Shown piece after piece: positions 18,995 through 27,972 of a DNA stretch of 64,000 nt. The DNA comes from an uncultured Rhodobiaceae bacterium. GTDB taxonomy: Bacteria > Pseudomonadota > Alphaproteobacteria > RS24. The translations under genes and the position numbers were made by a program. The stretch spans positions 62,001-126,000 of the forward strand of contig CALEFA010000070.1 of the NCBI GenBank assembly GCA_937876775.1. Reading direction: 5' to 3'. The notes beneath the pieces were generated by a model. The model saw only the letters and a list, made by a program, of their open reading frames with translations. It did not search any database and was not told the DNA's origin. Each line of letters opens with the position of its first letter. Within the stretch, counting starts at the first letter, position 1.

Positions 18995-19612
18995 ATGCTA
19001 CAGTTGTTGCAGTGGTTAGACTTCGGGAGATTAGTTAGCAAGACGTCATTGGTTGGCTCTAGCCTAATTGCCGGTTTATTCTTTTTGGGTTGGTCTTTGA
19101 GCCAGCAAGGCCAGTCAATGGTCATTGAGCCTGTGGCTGAGATTCCAACACATTTTGAAAGCTTGTTTACGCCAGACAGCGCTGAGTTAGCGCCAGAAGT
19201 GTTTTCTGAAGCGCGGCATTGTTTGGCCCAAGCGATTTATTTTGAAGCGCGCTCTGAGCCCATTGAGGGGTGGGAAGCCGTCGCCGATGTGGTCATCAAC
19301 CGCACCCACGACCGGCGCTATCCAAGCACAATTTGTGGTGTCGTTTTTCAGGGCGAATACAATCGCCATAGCTGCCAATTCTCATTTGCTTGCGATGGCC
19401 TATCGGATCGGGCACGCAATCGTAAACTTTGGAAAAAAGCTGTAGAACTTGCTGGCGCCAAATTAGTCGAAAACCGCGAACGCTCAGAAACCACTCAGGC
19501 CACGCATTATCACGCCGATTATGTGACGCCTTATTGGAGCGAAAAAATGGTTCGCTTGACCAAAATTGGGCGGCATATTTTTTACACCGATAAGCGGGTG
19601 GTGAACTTCTAA
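18995..19612 (+). CDS. Cell wall hydrolase, SleB/Hydrolase_2 family
   Basis: A 205-residue protein with an N-terminal membrane helix (residues about 24-40, SSLIAGLFFLGWSL) and a C-terminal SleB-like domain. The domain shows AIYFEARSEPIEGWEAVADV, with the putative catalytic glutamate in YFEAR, then VINRTHDRRYPSTICGVVFQ and the CQFSF motif. Family members cleave peptidoglycan, SleB in spore cortex; the alphaproteobacterial versions are mostly uncharacterised. The ribosome binding site is excellent (AGGAGGGACCC). The gene end is convergent with nadC, three bases apart. Confidence 0.88.
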   Translation: MLQLLQWLDFGRLVSKTSLVGSSLIAGLFFLGWSLSQQGQSMVIEPVAEIPTHFESLFTPDSAELAPEVFSEARHCLAQAIYFEARSEPIEGWEAVADVVINRTHDRRYPSTICGVVFQGEYNRHSCQFSFACDGLSDRARNRKLWKKAVELAGAKLVENRERSETTQATHYHADYVTPYWSEKMVRLTKIGRHIFYTDKRVVNF

Positions 19613-19615
19613 GCG

Positions 19616-20479
19616 TTAGGCTTTGACGTCAATATCTAATCCGAAATCAAGCACCGGCGCCGAATGGGTAATCGCCCCGACGGAAATAAAGTCAACGCCG
19701 GTTTCGCTAATAGCAACCACCGTATCGCTATTGACGCGACCTGAGGCTTCTAATACCGCACGTCCTTGATTCATCTCAACCGCCTGCCGCAAAACATCTG
19801 GCGCCATATTATCTAACAGGATAATTTTTCCGCCAGCTGACAGTGCTTCCGAAAGCTGGTCCAGCGTGTCCACTTCAATTTCAATCGACAACATGTGACC
19901 AGCCGCTTGTTGCGCCGCGTGCAAAGCCGCCGCGACACTGCCAGCCACGGCAATATGGTTGTCCTTTATCAAAATCGCATCATCCAGACCAAAGCGGTGA
20001 TTAACCCCGCCACCGGCTCTGACGGCATATTTTTCAGCCGCTCGCAGGCCCGGTGTGGTTTTGCGCGTGTCGCAAATTTTCGCTGATGTGTGGGCGACCA
20101 AATCGACCAATTTGGCGGTTTGAGAAGCGACGCCAGATAAATGCCCGAGAAAATTCAATGCAACACGTTCGCTGGCCAAGAGGGCTTGGGCGGGGCCACT
20201 GATTTTGGCGATATCATCGCCCGCTTCAAGGCGCGCGCCATCTTCTTTGAAGCGTTGCATGGTAAGTCCTGATTGGGCGGCGGCAAAAGCGCAGGCAGCA
20301 AAATCAAGGCCGGCTAAAACCCCTGGCTCGCGGGCGCGAATAATTGCGTCGGCTTGTGCGTGAGCTGGAATAACCGCCTGAGCGGTGACGTCGCCACTGC
20401 GTCCCCAGTCCTCGGTCAGCGCGGCTTCGACCATTTGCGAAACCAGCAAAGCAGAAAGTGATGAGGGAGCATGCGACAT
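19616..20479 (-). CDS. nadC: Nicotinate-nucleotide pyrophosphorylase (quinolinate phosphoribosyltransferase)
   Basis: A 287-residue enzyme turning quinolinate and PRPP into nicotinate mononucleotide, CO2 and PPi. Seen are the N-terminal AALTEDWGRSGDVTAQAV, the substrate-binding DTRKTTPGLRAAEKYAVRAGGG-type segment (Arg/Lys-rich pocket), and KDNHIAVAGS. It starts nine bases after nadB and is the last gene of nadABC. Confidence 0.96.
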   Translation of the reverse strand: MSHAPSSLSALLVSQMVEAALTEDWGRSGDVTAQAVIPAHAQADAIIRAREPGVLAGLDFAACAFAAAQSGLTMQRFKEDGARLEAGDDIAKISGPAQALLASERVALNFLGHLSGVASQTAKLVDLVAHTSAKICDTRKTTPGLRAAEKYAVRAGGGVNHRFGLDDAILIKDNHIAVAGSVAAALHAAQQAAGHMLSIEIEVDTLDQLSEALSAGGKIILLDNMAPDVLRQAVEMNQGRAVLEASGRVNSDTVVAISETGVDFISVGAITHSAPVLDFGLDIDVKA

Positions 20480-20488
20480 GAAATTTCC

Positions 20489-22105
20489 TTATTTAGATTT
20501 GGCGCTTGTCAGCCCAATGTCAGCCTCTGGCTCAAGCTGCTGATAATCGGCTTGCAATTGCGCATAGGTCAACAGGCTGTGGCTTGGTGTGGCTGATGTC
20601 TGAGAGAAATCGAGACGATAGTGTCCACCACGACTCTCTTCGCGGTGGAGCGCAGCCATGGTGATGAACTGAGCGGCTAAAACCATATTGGCAAACGGCG
20701 CTGTGCCTTGCGCGGCGCGCTCCAATTGGCGCAATTCGTGTAGCGCGCTCACCAGCCCTTGGCGGCTACGCAACACGCCGACATGCCGTGTCATAATTTG
20801 TCGCAAGCGGGCTGTCGCCGGGGCAAATAACGCGTCGCTTTGACCAATATTGGTTGCCGGAGGGGCAGGTCGTGCGCCGCCAATGGTGGGCACCATTTGA
20901 TTAATGTCATTGGCGATATTGGCGCCAAAAACAATCGCTTCCAGTAGCGAATTACTGGCCAGACGATTGGCGCCATGCAGGCCAGTTGAAGCCACTTCGC
21001 CACAGGCCCAAAGCCCTGGCAGGCTGGTGCGACCATGAGTGCTGGTGCGAATGCCACCCATATGGAAATGCATCGCTGGCGCAATAGGCAATGGCTGTTT
21101 TGTCGGGTCAATGCCAGCTTTTTGGCAACTGGCAAAAACCGTTGGAAACCGGTTTTCGAGATTCTCGGCCAGACCGCAGGGGCGCAAATCGAGCCCGGCC
21201 TGTCCGGTTTCCGTGATTTGGTGAAACACGGCGCGCGCCACAATATCGCGCGGGGCGAGCTCGGCATCGGGGTGCACATCCGGCATAAAGCGCTGGCCAT
21301 TGGCATTGACCAAAATCGCCCCTTCACCGCGCAAAGCCTCGGTAGCCAAGGGCGCTGGGTCACCCATGCCAGTTAAAGCAGTGGGGTGGAATTGTACAAA
21401 TTCAGCATCGGCTATATGCGCACCAGCGCGCGCTGCCATGGCCAGTGCCTCTCCATTGGCGGCGTGTGGGTTGGTGGTAACTTCATAGAGATGGCCAGCG
21501 CCACCCATCGCCAAAATCACGGCGCGTGCGCGAATGAGCAGAGGCCCTGCAAGGCTGGTTTTATTGGCGGGACGGGCAAATACGCCGACCACGCGGCCAT
21601 CTTCAATGGCCAGTTCATAGGCTGCGAAGCCTTCAATAAAGTTCAAACTCGGCGTGGCTTCAGCGCGGGCGATAAGGGTCGCCATGATTTCGCGTCCGGC
21701 ACGGTCGCCGCGAATGCCAATAATCCGATTGTGGCTATGAGCGGCCTCGCGACCAAGGCGCAACTGGCCGTGTGCGTCTTTGTCAAAACTGACACCAAAT
21801 TCGGCTAGATCAGCAACCCGCGCCGCCGCATCATTTGCCACCATGGCAGCAATTTCTGGGTCAACCAGACCAGCACCGGCGGTAATGGTGTCCTGCGCAT
21901 GATAATCTGCATGATCATCAGCACCCATGGCTGCGGCAATGCCACCTTGCGCCCATTTGCTGGCTGAGCCTTTGGTGCGTTTTCGGCCAGACAAAATGGT
22001 CACCGGACGCGGAGATAATTTTAAGGCGGTAAACAGGCCGGCCAAACCAGCACCGATAACTAAGACATCGCCGACGTCAATAATATTGGCTGTTGAAAGG
22101 CTCAC
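20489..22105 (-). CDS. nadB: L-aspartate oxidase
   Basis: A 538-residue FAD enzyme oxidising L-aspartate to iminoaspartate, the first step of de novo NAD synthesis. The FAD-binding motif is VIGAGLAGLFTAL near the N-terminus; GSASKWAQGGIAAA and REAAHSHNRI are the succinate dehydrogenase/fumarate reductase-like signatures. The C-terminal helical domain has HEESRGGHYR. Eight bases separate it from nadA, so the product iminoaspartate is made next to its consumer NadA. Confidence 0.96.
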   Translation of the reverse strand: MSLSTANIIDVGDVLVIGAGLAGLFTALKLSPRPVTILSGRKRTKGSASKWAQGGIAAAMGADDHADYHAQDTITAGAGLVDPEIAAMVANDAAARVADLAEFGVSFDKDAHGQLRLGREAAHSHNRIIGIRGDRAGREIMATLIARAEATPSLNFIEGFAAYELAIEDGRVVGVFARPANKTSLAGPLLIRARAVILAMGGAGHLYEVTTNPHAANGEALAMAARAGAHIADAEFVQFHPTALTGMGDPAPLATEALRGEGAILVNANGQRFMPDVHPDAELAPRDIVARAVFHQITETGQAGLDLRPCGLAENLENRFPTVFASCQKAGIDPTKQPLPIAPAMHFHMGGIRTSTHGRTSLPGLWACGEVASTGLHGANRLASNSLLEAIVFGANIANDINQMVPTIGGARPAPPATNIGQSDALFAPATARLRQIMTRHVGVLRSRQGLVSALHELRQLERAAQGTAPFANMVLAAQFITMAALHREESRGGHYRLDFSQTSATPSHSLLTYAQLQADYQQLEPEADIGLTSAKSK

Positions 22106-22113
22106 GACAGAGC

Positions 22114-23190
22114 CTACTTGCTCAGTTCAATCATCCGCTCGACCGCTTGGCGGGCCTTGGCGGCGATTGTTGCATCAACCTCAACCGCTTGACGCTCATA
22201 AACCAGAGCTTCCAGCACTTTAGGCAGGGTGATTTGTTTCATGTGCGGGCAAAGATTGCACGGACGCACGAAATTGACCTGCGGGTTATCAACCGCCACA
22301 TTGTCACTCATTGAACATTCGGTCACCATCAGCAAACGATCGGGTTGATTATCTGTAACCCATTTGATCATCGCTGATGTTGAGCCAGAAAAATCGGCCT
22401 CATCGAGCACATCTGGTTTGCATTCAGGGTGGGCAATAATTTTCAGGCCCGGGTCATCGGCGCGATATTGCTGCAATTCTTCAGGGGTGAACAACTCATG
22501 CACTTCGCAACGCCCCTTCCATGCAATTACTTCGACGTCGGTTTCACGGGCAATATTTTGCGCTAAAAATTCGTCAGGAATGCACAACACTCGATCAGTG
22601 CCCATACCATTGACGATTTTGACAGCATTGGAAGATGTGCAGCATACATCGCTCTCGGCTTTGACTTCGGCTGATGTATTGACATAGGTGACAATTGGCA
22701 CGCCCGGATAGGCTTCACGCAATGCCCGCACGTCGGCTCCGGTGATTGATTCAGCTAACGAACAACCGGCTCCCATATCGGGGATTAAGACGGTTTTCTC
22801 TGGGTTCAATAGTTTTGAGGTTTCTGCCATGAAATGCACACCGCATTGGACGATAATGTCTCCCTCGGCTTTGGTCGCTTCAATGGCCAATTGCAGGCTG
22901 TCGCCAGAAAAATCGGCAATGCCGTGGAAAATCTCTGGCGTTTGATAATTATGCGCCAGAATGACAGCGTTTTTCTCGCGTTTGAGCTGATTGATCGCCT
23001 TGATATAGGGCGCAAAGAAGGGCCATTCAACAGGCGGAATCACTGATTTCACGCGCTCATAAAGCGGCGCCATATCACGGCCCAATGCGTCATTATATTG
23101 GATGTCCATTTCTTGCAAAATGAGCGACGCTGTCTGACCGGCTGGTGCGGTGACGGCTTTTTTAATCAGACCTTGGCTTGCGGTAAACAT
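22114..23190 (-). CDS. nadA: Quinolinate synthase
   Basis: A 358-residue 4Fe-4S enzyme condensing iminoaspartate with dihydroxyacetone phosphate to quinolinate. Cluster cysteines are visible in [11 protein letters not shown] (Cys116), DVCCTSS and RPCNLCPHM. The substrate motif ILAHNYQ is present. A TTG at 23193 lies directly before ATG 23190; the ATG is chosen because GGAGG sits at good spacing (plus-strand 23198-23202 region). First gene of nadABC, with a palindrome over its promoter. Confidence 0.96.
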   Translation of the reverse strand: MFTASQGLIKKAVTAPAGQTASLILQEMDIQYNDALGRDMAPLYERVKSVIPPVEWPFFAPYIKAINQLKREKNAVILAHNYQTPEIFHGIADFSGDSLQLAIEATKAEGDIIVQCGVHFMAETSKLLNPEKTVLIPDMGAGCSLAESITGADVRALREAYPGVPIVTYVNTSAEVKAESDVCCTSSNAVKIVNGMGTDRVLCIPDEFLAQNIARETDVEVIAWKGRCEVHELFTPEELQQYRADDPGLKIIAHPECKPDVLDEADFSGSTSAMIKWVTDNQPDRLLMVTECSMSDNVAVDNPQVNFVRPCNLCPHMKQITLPKVLEALVYERQAVEVDATIAAKARQAVERMIELSK

Positions 23191-23205
23191 CAAGAACCTC
23201 CGTAT

Positions 23206-23231
23206 TTATACTCAATTTGAGCATAATTATA
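23206..23231 (-). promoter_or_regulatory. nadABC promoter -10 with overlapping palindromic operator (candidate NadQ site)
   Basis: The palindrome spans 23206-23226: ten-base arms with one mismatch (TTATACTCAA and TTGAGCATAA) around a central T. Directly upstream on the minus strand is a perfect TATAAT (23231-23226), so the palindrome would cover the transcription start and block it when bound. No good -35 is visible 16-18 bases further upstream. The adjacent nadQ gene encodes the likely ligand. That NadQ binds here is inference. Confidence 0.6.
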
Positions 23232-23299
23232 TAACTAATATGAGCCTTCCAGCGGTAAAATCAAGTTCAAAATCGGGTTTTTTGCCAGCCTGTTGATGA

Positions 23300-24256
23300 T
23301 TAGCCGCGTCGTGGCCGCGATGAGGAAACGCGTAATCCAGACAATGGGCGGTCGGCGCGGTCGCCGTGGCGGAAGCGGAAGAGCTCGGCGGGTCGGCCGC
23401 GCGATTTTTCCATCTTGCCCGTGCTGTCGAGAAAGTTGGATTTTTCGACCATGCGACGGAAGTTTTGCTTGTGTAGTCGCACGCCAAGAATGGCCTCAGC
23501 GGTCTTTTGTAATTGTGTCAGGGTGAATTGAGGTGCCATGAGATCAAAAATAACCGGTCGATATTTGAACTTGCCACGTAGGCGCCCCAAAGCGGTCGCC
23601 AGAATACGGCGGTGGTCAAGCTGCAGACTGGTGCCGGGAATGCCCTGATAAAGCGGCTCTGGGTTGCGTCCCTCTAGATAAGACTCCTCGGTCAGACCTG
23701 CCTCATACAAAATTTCATATCGTTCCAAGACAAACTCTTCGTCCCATTGATCGCGATCGCGACCAAAAGCTAAGCGCACGCGCTCTTGTGCTTCGGGAGC
23801 CGCTGTCAACCAAGTGTCGAGCGCCGGAATAATCGATTCATCGAGACAAGCTGGACGACCATCGCGCCAATCTTCCCACGGGAAGAAAGAATAAATATTG
23901 CGCCATAGGGAGGCGCCGCCGCCACTTCCGCGAGCCGTTTGATTGGCCAGCGCTAAATAGCCAACTGAAACCGTGTGCGTATCGGGTGCCTCAAAATCTC
24001 GCTGGCGACCTTGGTCGGCGAATGTGTACAGCTGCTCGACATGACCGAGGTCAACGCCAACTTGTTCGCGCACCCAATGGCGCAGGCCAATTTCCATCGT
24101 CCGGTGCTGGTCAGGCATGAACGGGCCAAACGGTAGACGCGGGCGATGGTTGTTGGCGTCATCTTGTGGCTCCACCATGCGGCACAGCAAATCATCACCG
24201 GCCACGCACATAATGGCGGTGCTGATATCGATGAAAATCTCCGGGGCGTCTGTCAT
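23300..24256 (-). CDS. nadQ: NadQ-like NAD biosynthesis regulator (Nudix-like domain plus winged helix)
   Basis: A 318-residue protein of the COG4111 type. The N-terminal half (about 1-210) resembles a Nudix-fold ligand domain: SVGYLALA, ERYEILYEAGLTEES and an acidic character, without a clear catalytic Nudix box. The C-terminal part (about 225-318) looks like a winged helix: FTLTQLQKTAEAILG, then KQNFRRMVEKSNFLDSTG, and RGRPAELFRFR as the wing. The same domain order is known for NrtR and NadQ repressors, which sense NAD-related ligands and control nadABC. It lies immediately upstream of nadA on the same strand (109-base gap with a palindrome). Ligand and DNA target are inferred from family and location. 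Confidence 0.8.
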   Translation of the reverse strand: MTDAPEIFIDISTAIMCVAGDDLLCRMVEPQDDANNHRPRLPFGPFMPDQHRTMEIGLRHWVREQVGVDLGHVEQLYTFADQGRQRDFEAPDTHTVSVGYLALANQTARGSGGGASLWRNIYSFFPWEDWRDGRPACLDESIIPALDTWLTAAPEAQERVRLAFGRDRDQWDEEFVLERYEILYEAGLTEESYLEGRNPEPLYQGIPGTSLQLDHRRILATALGRLRGKFKYRPVIFDLMAPQFTLTQLQKTAEAILGVRLHKQNFRRMVEKSNFLDSTGKMEKSRGRPAELFRFRHGDRADRPLSGLRVSSSRPRRG

Positions 24257-24269
24257 AACAGATAGGGCC

Positions 24270-24890
24270 TTATGATTGTTTCATATGTGCGCGCGTGTGC
24301 TTTTCCATAAGCCGAATAAAACGCTGACTGGCTTCATTCGGCTCTAACCCTTTCAGGTTAACATCAGCGATGTCGCGCGGGCGACCGAAAATATTCTTTG
24401 CTTCGGTTTCGCTAAACCCAGCCAATTGAATGGCTTCAATATAGGCGGCGGCAGTATCAGCGCGCTTGATGAGGTCATTGACACTATTAGGCAGATGGAC
24501 CGGCAGACCAAAGCGCCGGTGAATGGCCGCTAAAAGCCCAGCCTCAAGGGCTTTATAGTCAGCGCCAATGGCCGCTTTAAACGGGCTGATTAAATCGCCA
24601 ATGACATATTCTGGCGCGTCATGCAGCAGGGCGGCCATGCGATAAGCAGCCGGCCAGCCGGGGCGCCAATGAACGCATAAACGTTCCACCAACAGCGAAT
24701 GTTGCGCCACTGAAAACCCTTGCGGGCCCTTGGTTTGGCCGTTCCAGCGCATGACGCGGGCCAGCCCGTGGGCAATATCTTCAAGTTCAATATCCAGTGG
24801 TGAAGGATCGAGAAGGTCGAGGCGTCGCCCGCTCAGCATTCTTTGCCATGCGCGCGTCTGGTTTCCTGCTGAATCCTTGCGTCCTGCCAT
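24270..24890 (-). CDS. HD-domain phosphohydrolase (YfbR-like)
   Basis: A 206-residue metal-dependent HD hydrolase: the first His is in VAQHSLLVERL, the HD pair in ALLHDAPEYVIGD, and the distal Asp in IKRADTAAAY. Related YfbR enzymes are 5'-nucleotidases acting on deoxynucleoside monophosphates. ATG 24890 is chosen, eight bases after the KAS III gene stop; an upstream ATG at 24944 would overlap that gene by 47 bases. It is followed by nadQ after 13 bases, so a role in pyridine-nucleotide turnover is possible but unproven. Confidence 0.8.
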   Translation of the reverse strand: MAGRKDSAGNQTRAWQRMLSGRRLDLLDPSPLDIELEDIAHGLARVMRWNGQTKGPQGFSVAQHSLLVERLCVHWRPGWPAAYRMAALLHDAPEYVIGDLISPFKAAIGADYKALEAGLLAAIHRRFGLPVHLPNSVNDLIKRADTAAAYIEAIQLAGFSETEAKNIFGRPRDIADVNLKGLEPNEASQRFIRLMEKHTRAHMKQS

Positions 24891-24897
24891 TCTAGCT

Positions 24898-26022
24898 CTA
24901 GCTGGCGCGACGGACGATAATGCTACCGGCAGAATACCCCGCACCGAAACTACAAATCACGCCAATCTCACCAGCTTTGAAATCTTCTTTATGCTTATGG
25001 AAGGCGATAATCGAGCCGGCAGAACTGGTGTTCGCATATTCATCTAAAACCGTTGGTTGCAAATCATCATTAGGGTCGTGGCCCAATACTTTTTTGGCAA
25101 TCAAATCATTCATGCCGCGATTGGCTTGGTGCAACCACATCCGCCGCAGACCAGCGGCTTGCAGATTATTGTCCGCCAGATGGGCTGAGATGAGTTCGGC
25201 AACCATCGGCACGACTTCGCGGAAAACCTTACGGCCTTCCTGAACGAATAATTTATCCTTGGCGTCGCGGGTTTCGGCATTGGTGCGATTGAGGAAACCG
25301 AAATTATTGCGAATATTATTAGAGAACTGGGTCATCAGGCGGGTGTCGATGATTTCAAAACCACGATCGCTCTTGGCGACTTCGCCATTTTCCAGAATAA
25401 TTGCTGTGCATACGTCGCCAAAAATAAAGTGGCTGTCACGGTCGCGGAAGTTCAAATGGCCGGTGCAAATTTCAGGATTTAAAATCAATACGCGCTTGGC
25501 ACTTCCAGAACGGATGATGTCATAGCCATTTTGCAGCGCAAATGTGGCCGACGAACACGCGACATTCATATCAAAAGCGAAACCATCAATACCCAACAGG
25601 CCTTGCACTTCAATTGAAATGGCTGGATAGGCCCGCTGCAAATTCGAGCAGGCAACAATCACGGCATCAATATCATTGGCTTCAATGCCGGCTTGGGCAA
25701 TCGCCTCATTGGCTGCATGCAATGACATTTCAGCCAAAATAGATGGCTCGTCATTGCTCCGCTCTGGCAATTGCGGGCACAAAATATCTGGGTCGACAAT
25801 GCCTGCCTTGTTCATCACAAAACGGCTTTTTATGCCCGAAGCTTTTTCGATGAACGCGCTGTTCGATTGGGTCAGAGCCTCAATTTCGCCGGCTTCAATG
25901 GCGGCGGCATTATCAGCATTAAATTTATCAACATAGGCATTGAAACTGGCCACCAGCTCTTCATTGCTGACCGATTCTGATGGCGTGAACAAACCTGTTC
26001 CTGATAAAATGACTTGTGACAT
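24898..26022 (-). CDS. Beta-ketoacyl-ACP synthase III-like condensing enzyme
   Basis: A 374-residue thiolase-fold condensing enzyme with the complete FabH triad: Cys156 (NVACSSATF), His298 (WLHQANRGMND) and Asn331 (EYANTSSAGS). It is longer than typical FabH (about 320) because of a 40-residue insertion near residues 20-60. It most resembles the second, non-housekeeping KAS III class, such as Pseudomonas PA3286, which diverts beta-oxidation acyl-CoAs into fatty acid synthesis. No plsX, fabD or acpP is nearby, unlike the housekeeping fabH context. Substrate is unknown. Confidence 0.85.
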   Translation of the reverse strand: MSQVILSGTGLFTPSESVSNEELVASFNAYVDKFNADNAAAIEAGEIEALTQSNSAFIEKASGIKSRFVMNKAGIVDPDILCPQLPERSNDEPSILAEMSLHAANEAIAQAGIEANDIDAVIVACSNLQRAYPAISIEVQGLLGIDGFAFDMNVACSSATFALQNGYDIIRSGSAKRVLILNPEICTGHLNFRDRDSHFIFGDVCTAIILENGEVAKSDRGFEIIDTRLMTQFSNNIRNNFGFLNRTNAETRDAKDKLFVQEGRKVFREVVPMVAELISAHLADNNLQAAGLRRMWLHQANRGMNDLIAKKVLGHDPNDDLQPTVLDEYANTSSAGSIIAFHKHKEDFKAGEIGVICSFGAGYSAGSIIVRRAS

Positions 26023-26130
26023 TGAGCTACTCTCCCCCTATACGTGCCGTAACTATTGATAAGTTTAACAGTTTTGCCAGCGATGACCAGTGACCATAAG
26101 CGCCTGTGGTTCACATCTGGTGACACTATG

Positions 26131-26958
26131 TTACGGCGCTTCGCCTTCGCCATATACGCCGGGCAGGCGGGTAAATGATTTTCCATCGCAAAGCAAATTT
26201 TCTAACGCCGCATCTTCGCGTATCAGCGCCAAAGCGTGGGTTTTCGAACAACTCATAATTTCGCCGCATTGTCGTTGGCCATCAGTGATGGCGGTGCCAC
26301 GTTCAGGCGCCTTATCAGCGAATGAAATCGGCCATAGTTTCTTGCGCAGCTGACCTTTGCGGTGGGTGCGCGAGGTTACTTCTTGGCCAATGAAACAACC
26401 TTTTTTGAAATCAACACCGGCCATTTCAGCCAGCCCAAACTCCAGAGGAAAAATACTGGCTGGCGGCATTTCATCAGCGCCCTCGGCGACCCCCAGTCGA
26501 ATGCGGTTATGCCGCCAATCCTCAAACTTACCCTCGGGCAGAGATAAGGTTGGCGCCGTGTCAAATACGCCTCGCAAACCTAACCCCTCATGGCGCGGAT
26601 CGGTAACAAACCCAAGCGCAGACGGGCAAGGATAGCCATCTTCTTGCCATATGGCGACGCTGCGCATATCGCTCAGGCTGATATCGACGTCGGCGCGCAA
26701 TTTATACAAATTGAGTTTTTTCGCCAAATCCTCGGCGATGGCGGCATCGCAATCGAGCAGAAAACTGTCATCTTCGGTGAAAACTAAAAAATCATAAGCC
26801 AGCTTGCCTTGAGGCGTAAGCAGCGCCGCCATTTGGCAGTTTTGCGTGTCACGAGCATTTACGTTTTGCGTCAGCAGGTTTTGCAGAAACGCTTCGCGCT
26901 GCGAACCACTGACACGCACAATGGCGCGATTTTTTAATGTCGTTTGATATAAACTCAT
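26131..26958 (-). CDS. ygfZ: Folate-binding iron-sulfur cluster repair protein YgfZ/GcvT-like
   Basis: A 275-residue GcvT-fold protein. Its family signature K-G-C-F-I-G-Q-E-V is present in DFKKGCFIGQEVTSR (DNA about 26376-26417, minus strand). YgfZ binds tetrahydrofolate and supports the making or repair of certain Fe-S enzymes. In-frame sequence runs upstream to 27147, but ATG 26958 gives the normal MSLYQTTLKNRAIVRVSG start; the rest lies in and beyond the divergent promoter region. Faces the GT9-like gene. Confidence 0.92.
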   Translation of the reverse strand: MSLYQTTLKNRAIVRVSGSQREAFLQNLLTQNVNARDTQNCQMAALLTPQGKLAYDFLVFTEDDSFLLDCDAAIAEDLAKKLNLYKLRADVDISLSDMRSVAIWQEDGYPCPSALGFVTDPRHEGLGLRGVFDTAPTLSLPEGKFEDWRHNRIRLGVAEGADEMPPASIFPLEFGLAEMAGVDFKKGCFIGQEVTSRTHRKGQLRKKLWPISFADKAPERGTAITDGQRQCGEIMSCSKTHALALIREDAALENLLCDGKSFTRLPGVYGEGEAP

Positions 26959-27003
26959 CTTCTTCATTTGGGTCAAATCGGTGTATTTTGCAAGTGTTGT
27001 TGT

Positions 27004-27020
27004 GGCCACCGGCGGTGGCC
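27004..27020. repeat. Perfect inverted repeat between ygfZ and the GT9-like gene
   Basis: GGCCACCG-G-CGGTGGCC: eight-base perfect arms around one base, 17 bases before the GT9 start codon and inside the ygfZ upstream region. No T-run follows on either strand, so it is not a terminator. It could be an operator for the divergent genes or a hairpin in the GT9 leader. Confidence 0.6.
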
Positions 27021-27037
27021 GAGATAAATAGGGTGAT

Positions 27038-27940
27038 ATGGCCTCGCAAAATATTTTGTTTTTGGCACCAGAATCCAGACTGGACGCGTTCACTGCGACC
27101 GGTGTTTTGGATGCGTTGATTAAACGCGAGCCAGAGGCACGCATCACGATTGTCTGCCATCCACATTATGTTCAATTTTATGAAAATGCGCCGGCAGAGA
27201 TAAGCTTTTTGGTTTTTGATGATGTGTCGACATGGCGTCAAAGGGCGCGATTGTCCGGTCTGCTTCTGGGGCGTGTCTATCACCGCATTGTTGCGCTCGG
27301 AGATTTTCGTTTGCCCTATTTTCTCTGGGCCAAACACCGGCATATTTTTACCTTTCAACCTGACGCCTACCGCCTGCCAGATTTACACCGACCCGAGAGT
27401 AATAATCCCGCCACGCTATGGGGCGATGACCGGCGTCATTTGCCCTTGCCTGAGACCTTGGCCAATGATGCGCCACTCATCGTCGTGGCACCGGGCGAAG
27501 CAGGGCGTACCCAATGGAATGGGAAATTATATGCCGAGCTGGCTTGGCGCTTAGCAACGGCGCATGAATCTTATCGCAATGCGCATATGGTGGTATTGCG
27601 CAATAGTGATGAGGCCGACCCGCTGGTATCAGCAACTGTCGAAGCGATTGAGAAAAACATTCCCCCCGGCCAACGCAGCGTTTTGACCGATTTAGCCTTT
27701 AGTAAAAAGATCGCCCTGTTGCAGCGGGCGCAGGTCATGGTTGGCACAGACCGGCTATATGCGCGCATGGCGGTGCAGGCGGGAACGCCGATCGTCGTGC
27801 GTTTCGACGCGTCGGGTCAGGCGCCAGAAAATTGCCCGTATAATCTCTACGGCGGCACACAAGCGACAGATTTAGCCCTTTTTCTTGCCGAAGAATTCGC
27901 AAAGGTGGCGACAGATGACGGTTTATCTGCTAAGTCTTAA
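27038..27940 (+). CDS. Glycosyltransferase family 9-like (heptosyltransferase-related) protein
   Basis: A 300-residue two-domain protein resembling ADP-heptose:LPS heptosyltransferases (GT9). The N-terminal FLAPESRLDAFTATGVLDAL parallels the GT9 start, the C-terminal domain begins IVVAPGEAGRTQWN (donor-site glycine-rich loop with K/Y following) and includes VGTDRLYARMAVQAGTPIV, the usual GT9 donor-binding segment. It is shorter than WaaC/WaaF (about 320-350). It probably acts at the inner membrane in LPS core or other glycan synthesis; acceptor and donor are unknown. No other LPS genes are nearby. Confidence 0.72.
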   Translation: MASQNILFLAPESRLDAFTATGVLDALIKREPEARITIVCHPHYVQFYENAPAEISFLVFDDVSTWRQRARLSGLLLGRVYHRIVALGDFRLPYFLWAKHRHIFTFQPDAYRLPDLHRPESNNPATLWGDDRRHLPLPETLANDAPLIVVAPGEAGRTQWNGKLYAELAWRLATAHESYRNAHMVVLRNSDEADPLVSATVEAIEKNIPPGQRSVLTDLAFSKKIALLQRAQVMVGTDRLYARMAVQAGTPIVVRFDASGQAPENCPYNLYGGTQATDLALFLAEEFAKVATDDGLSAKS

Positions 27941-27972
27941 GCCTGTCATCAACTTACATTCAGGTGCGTTTT

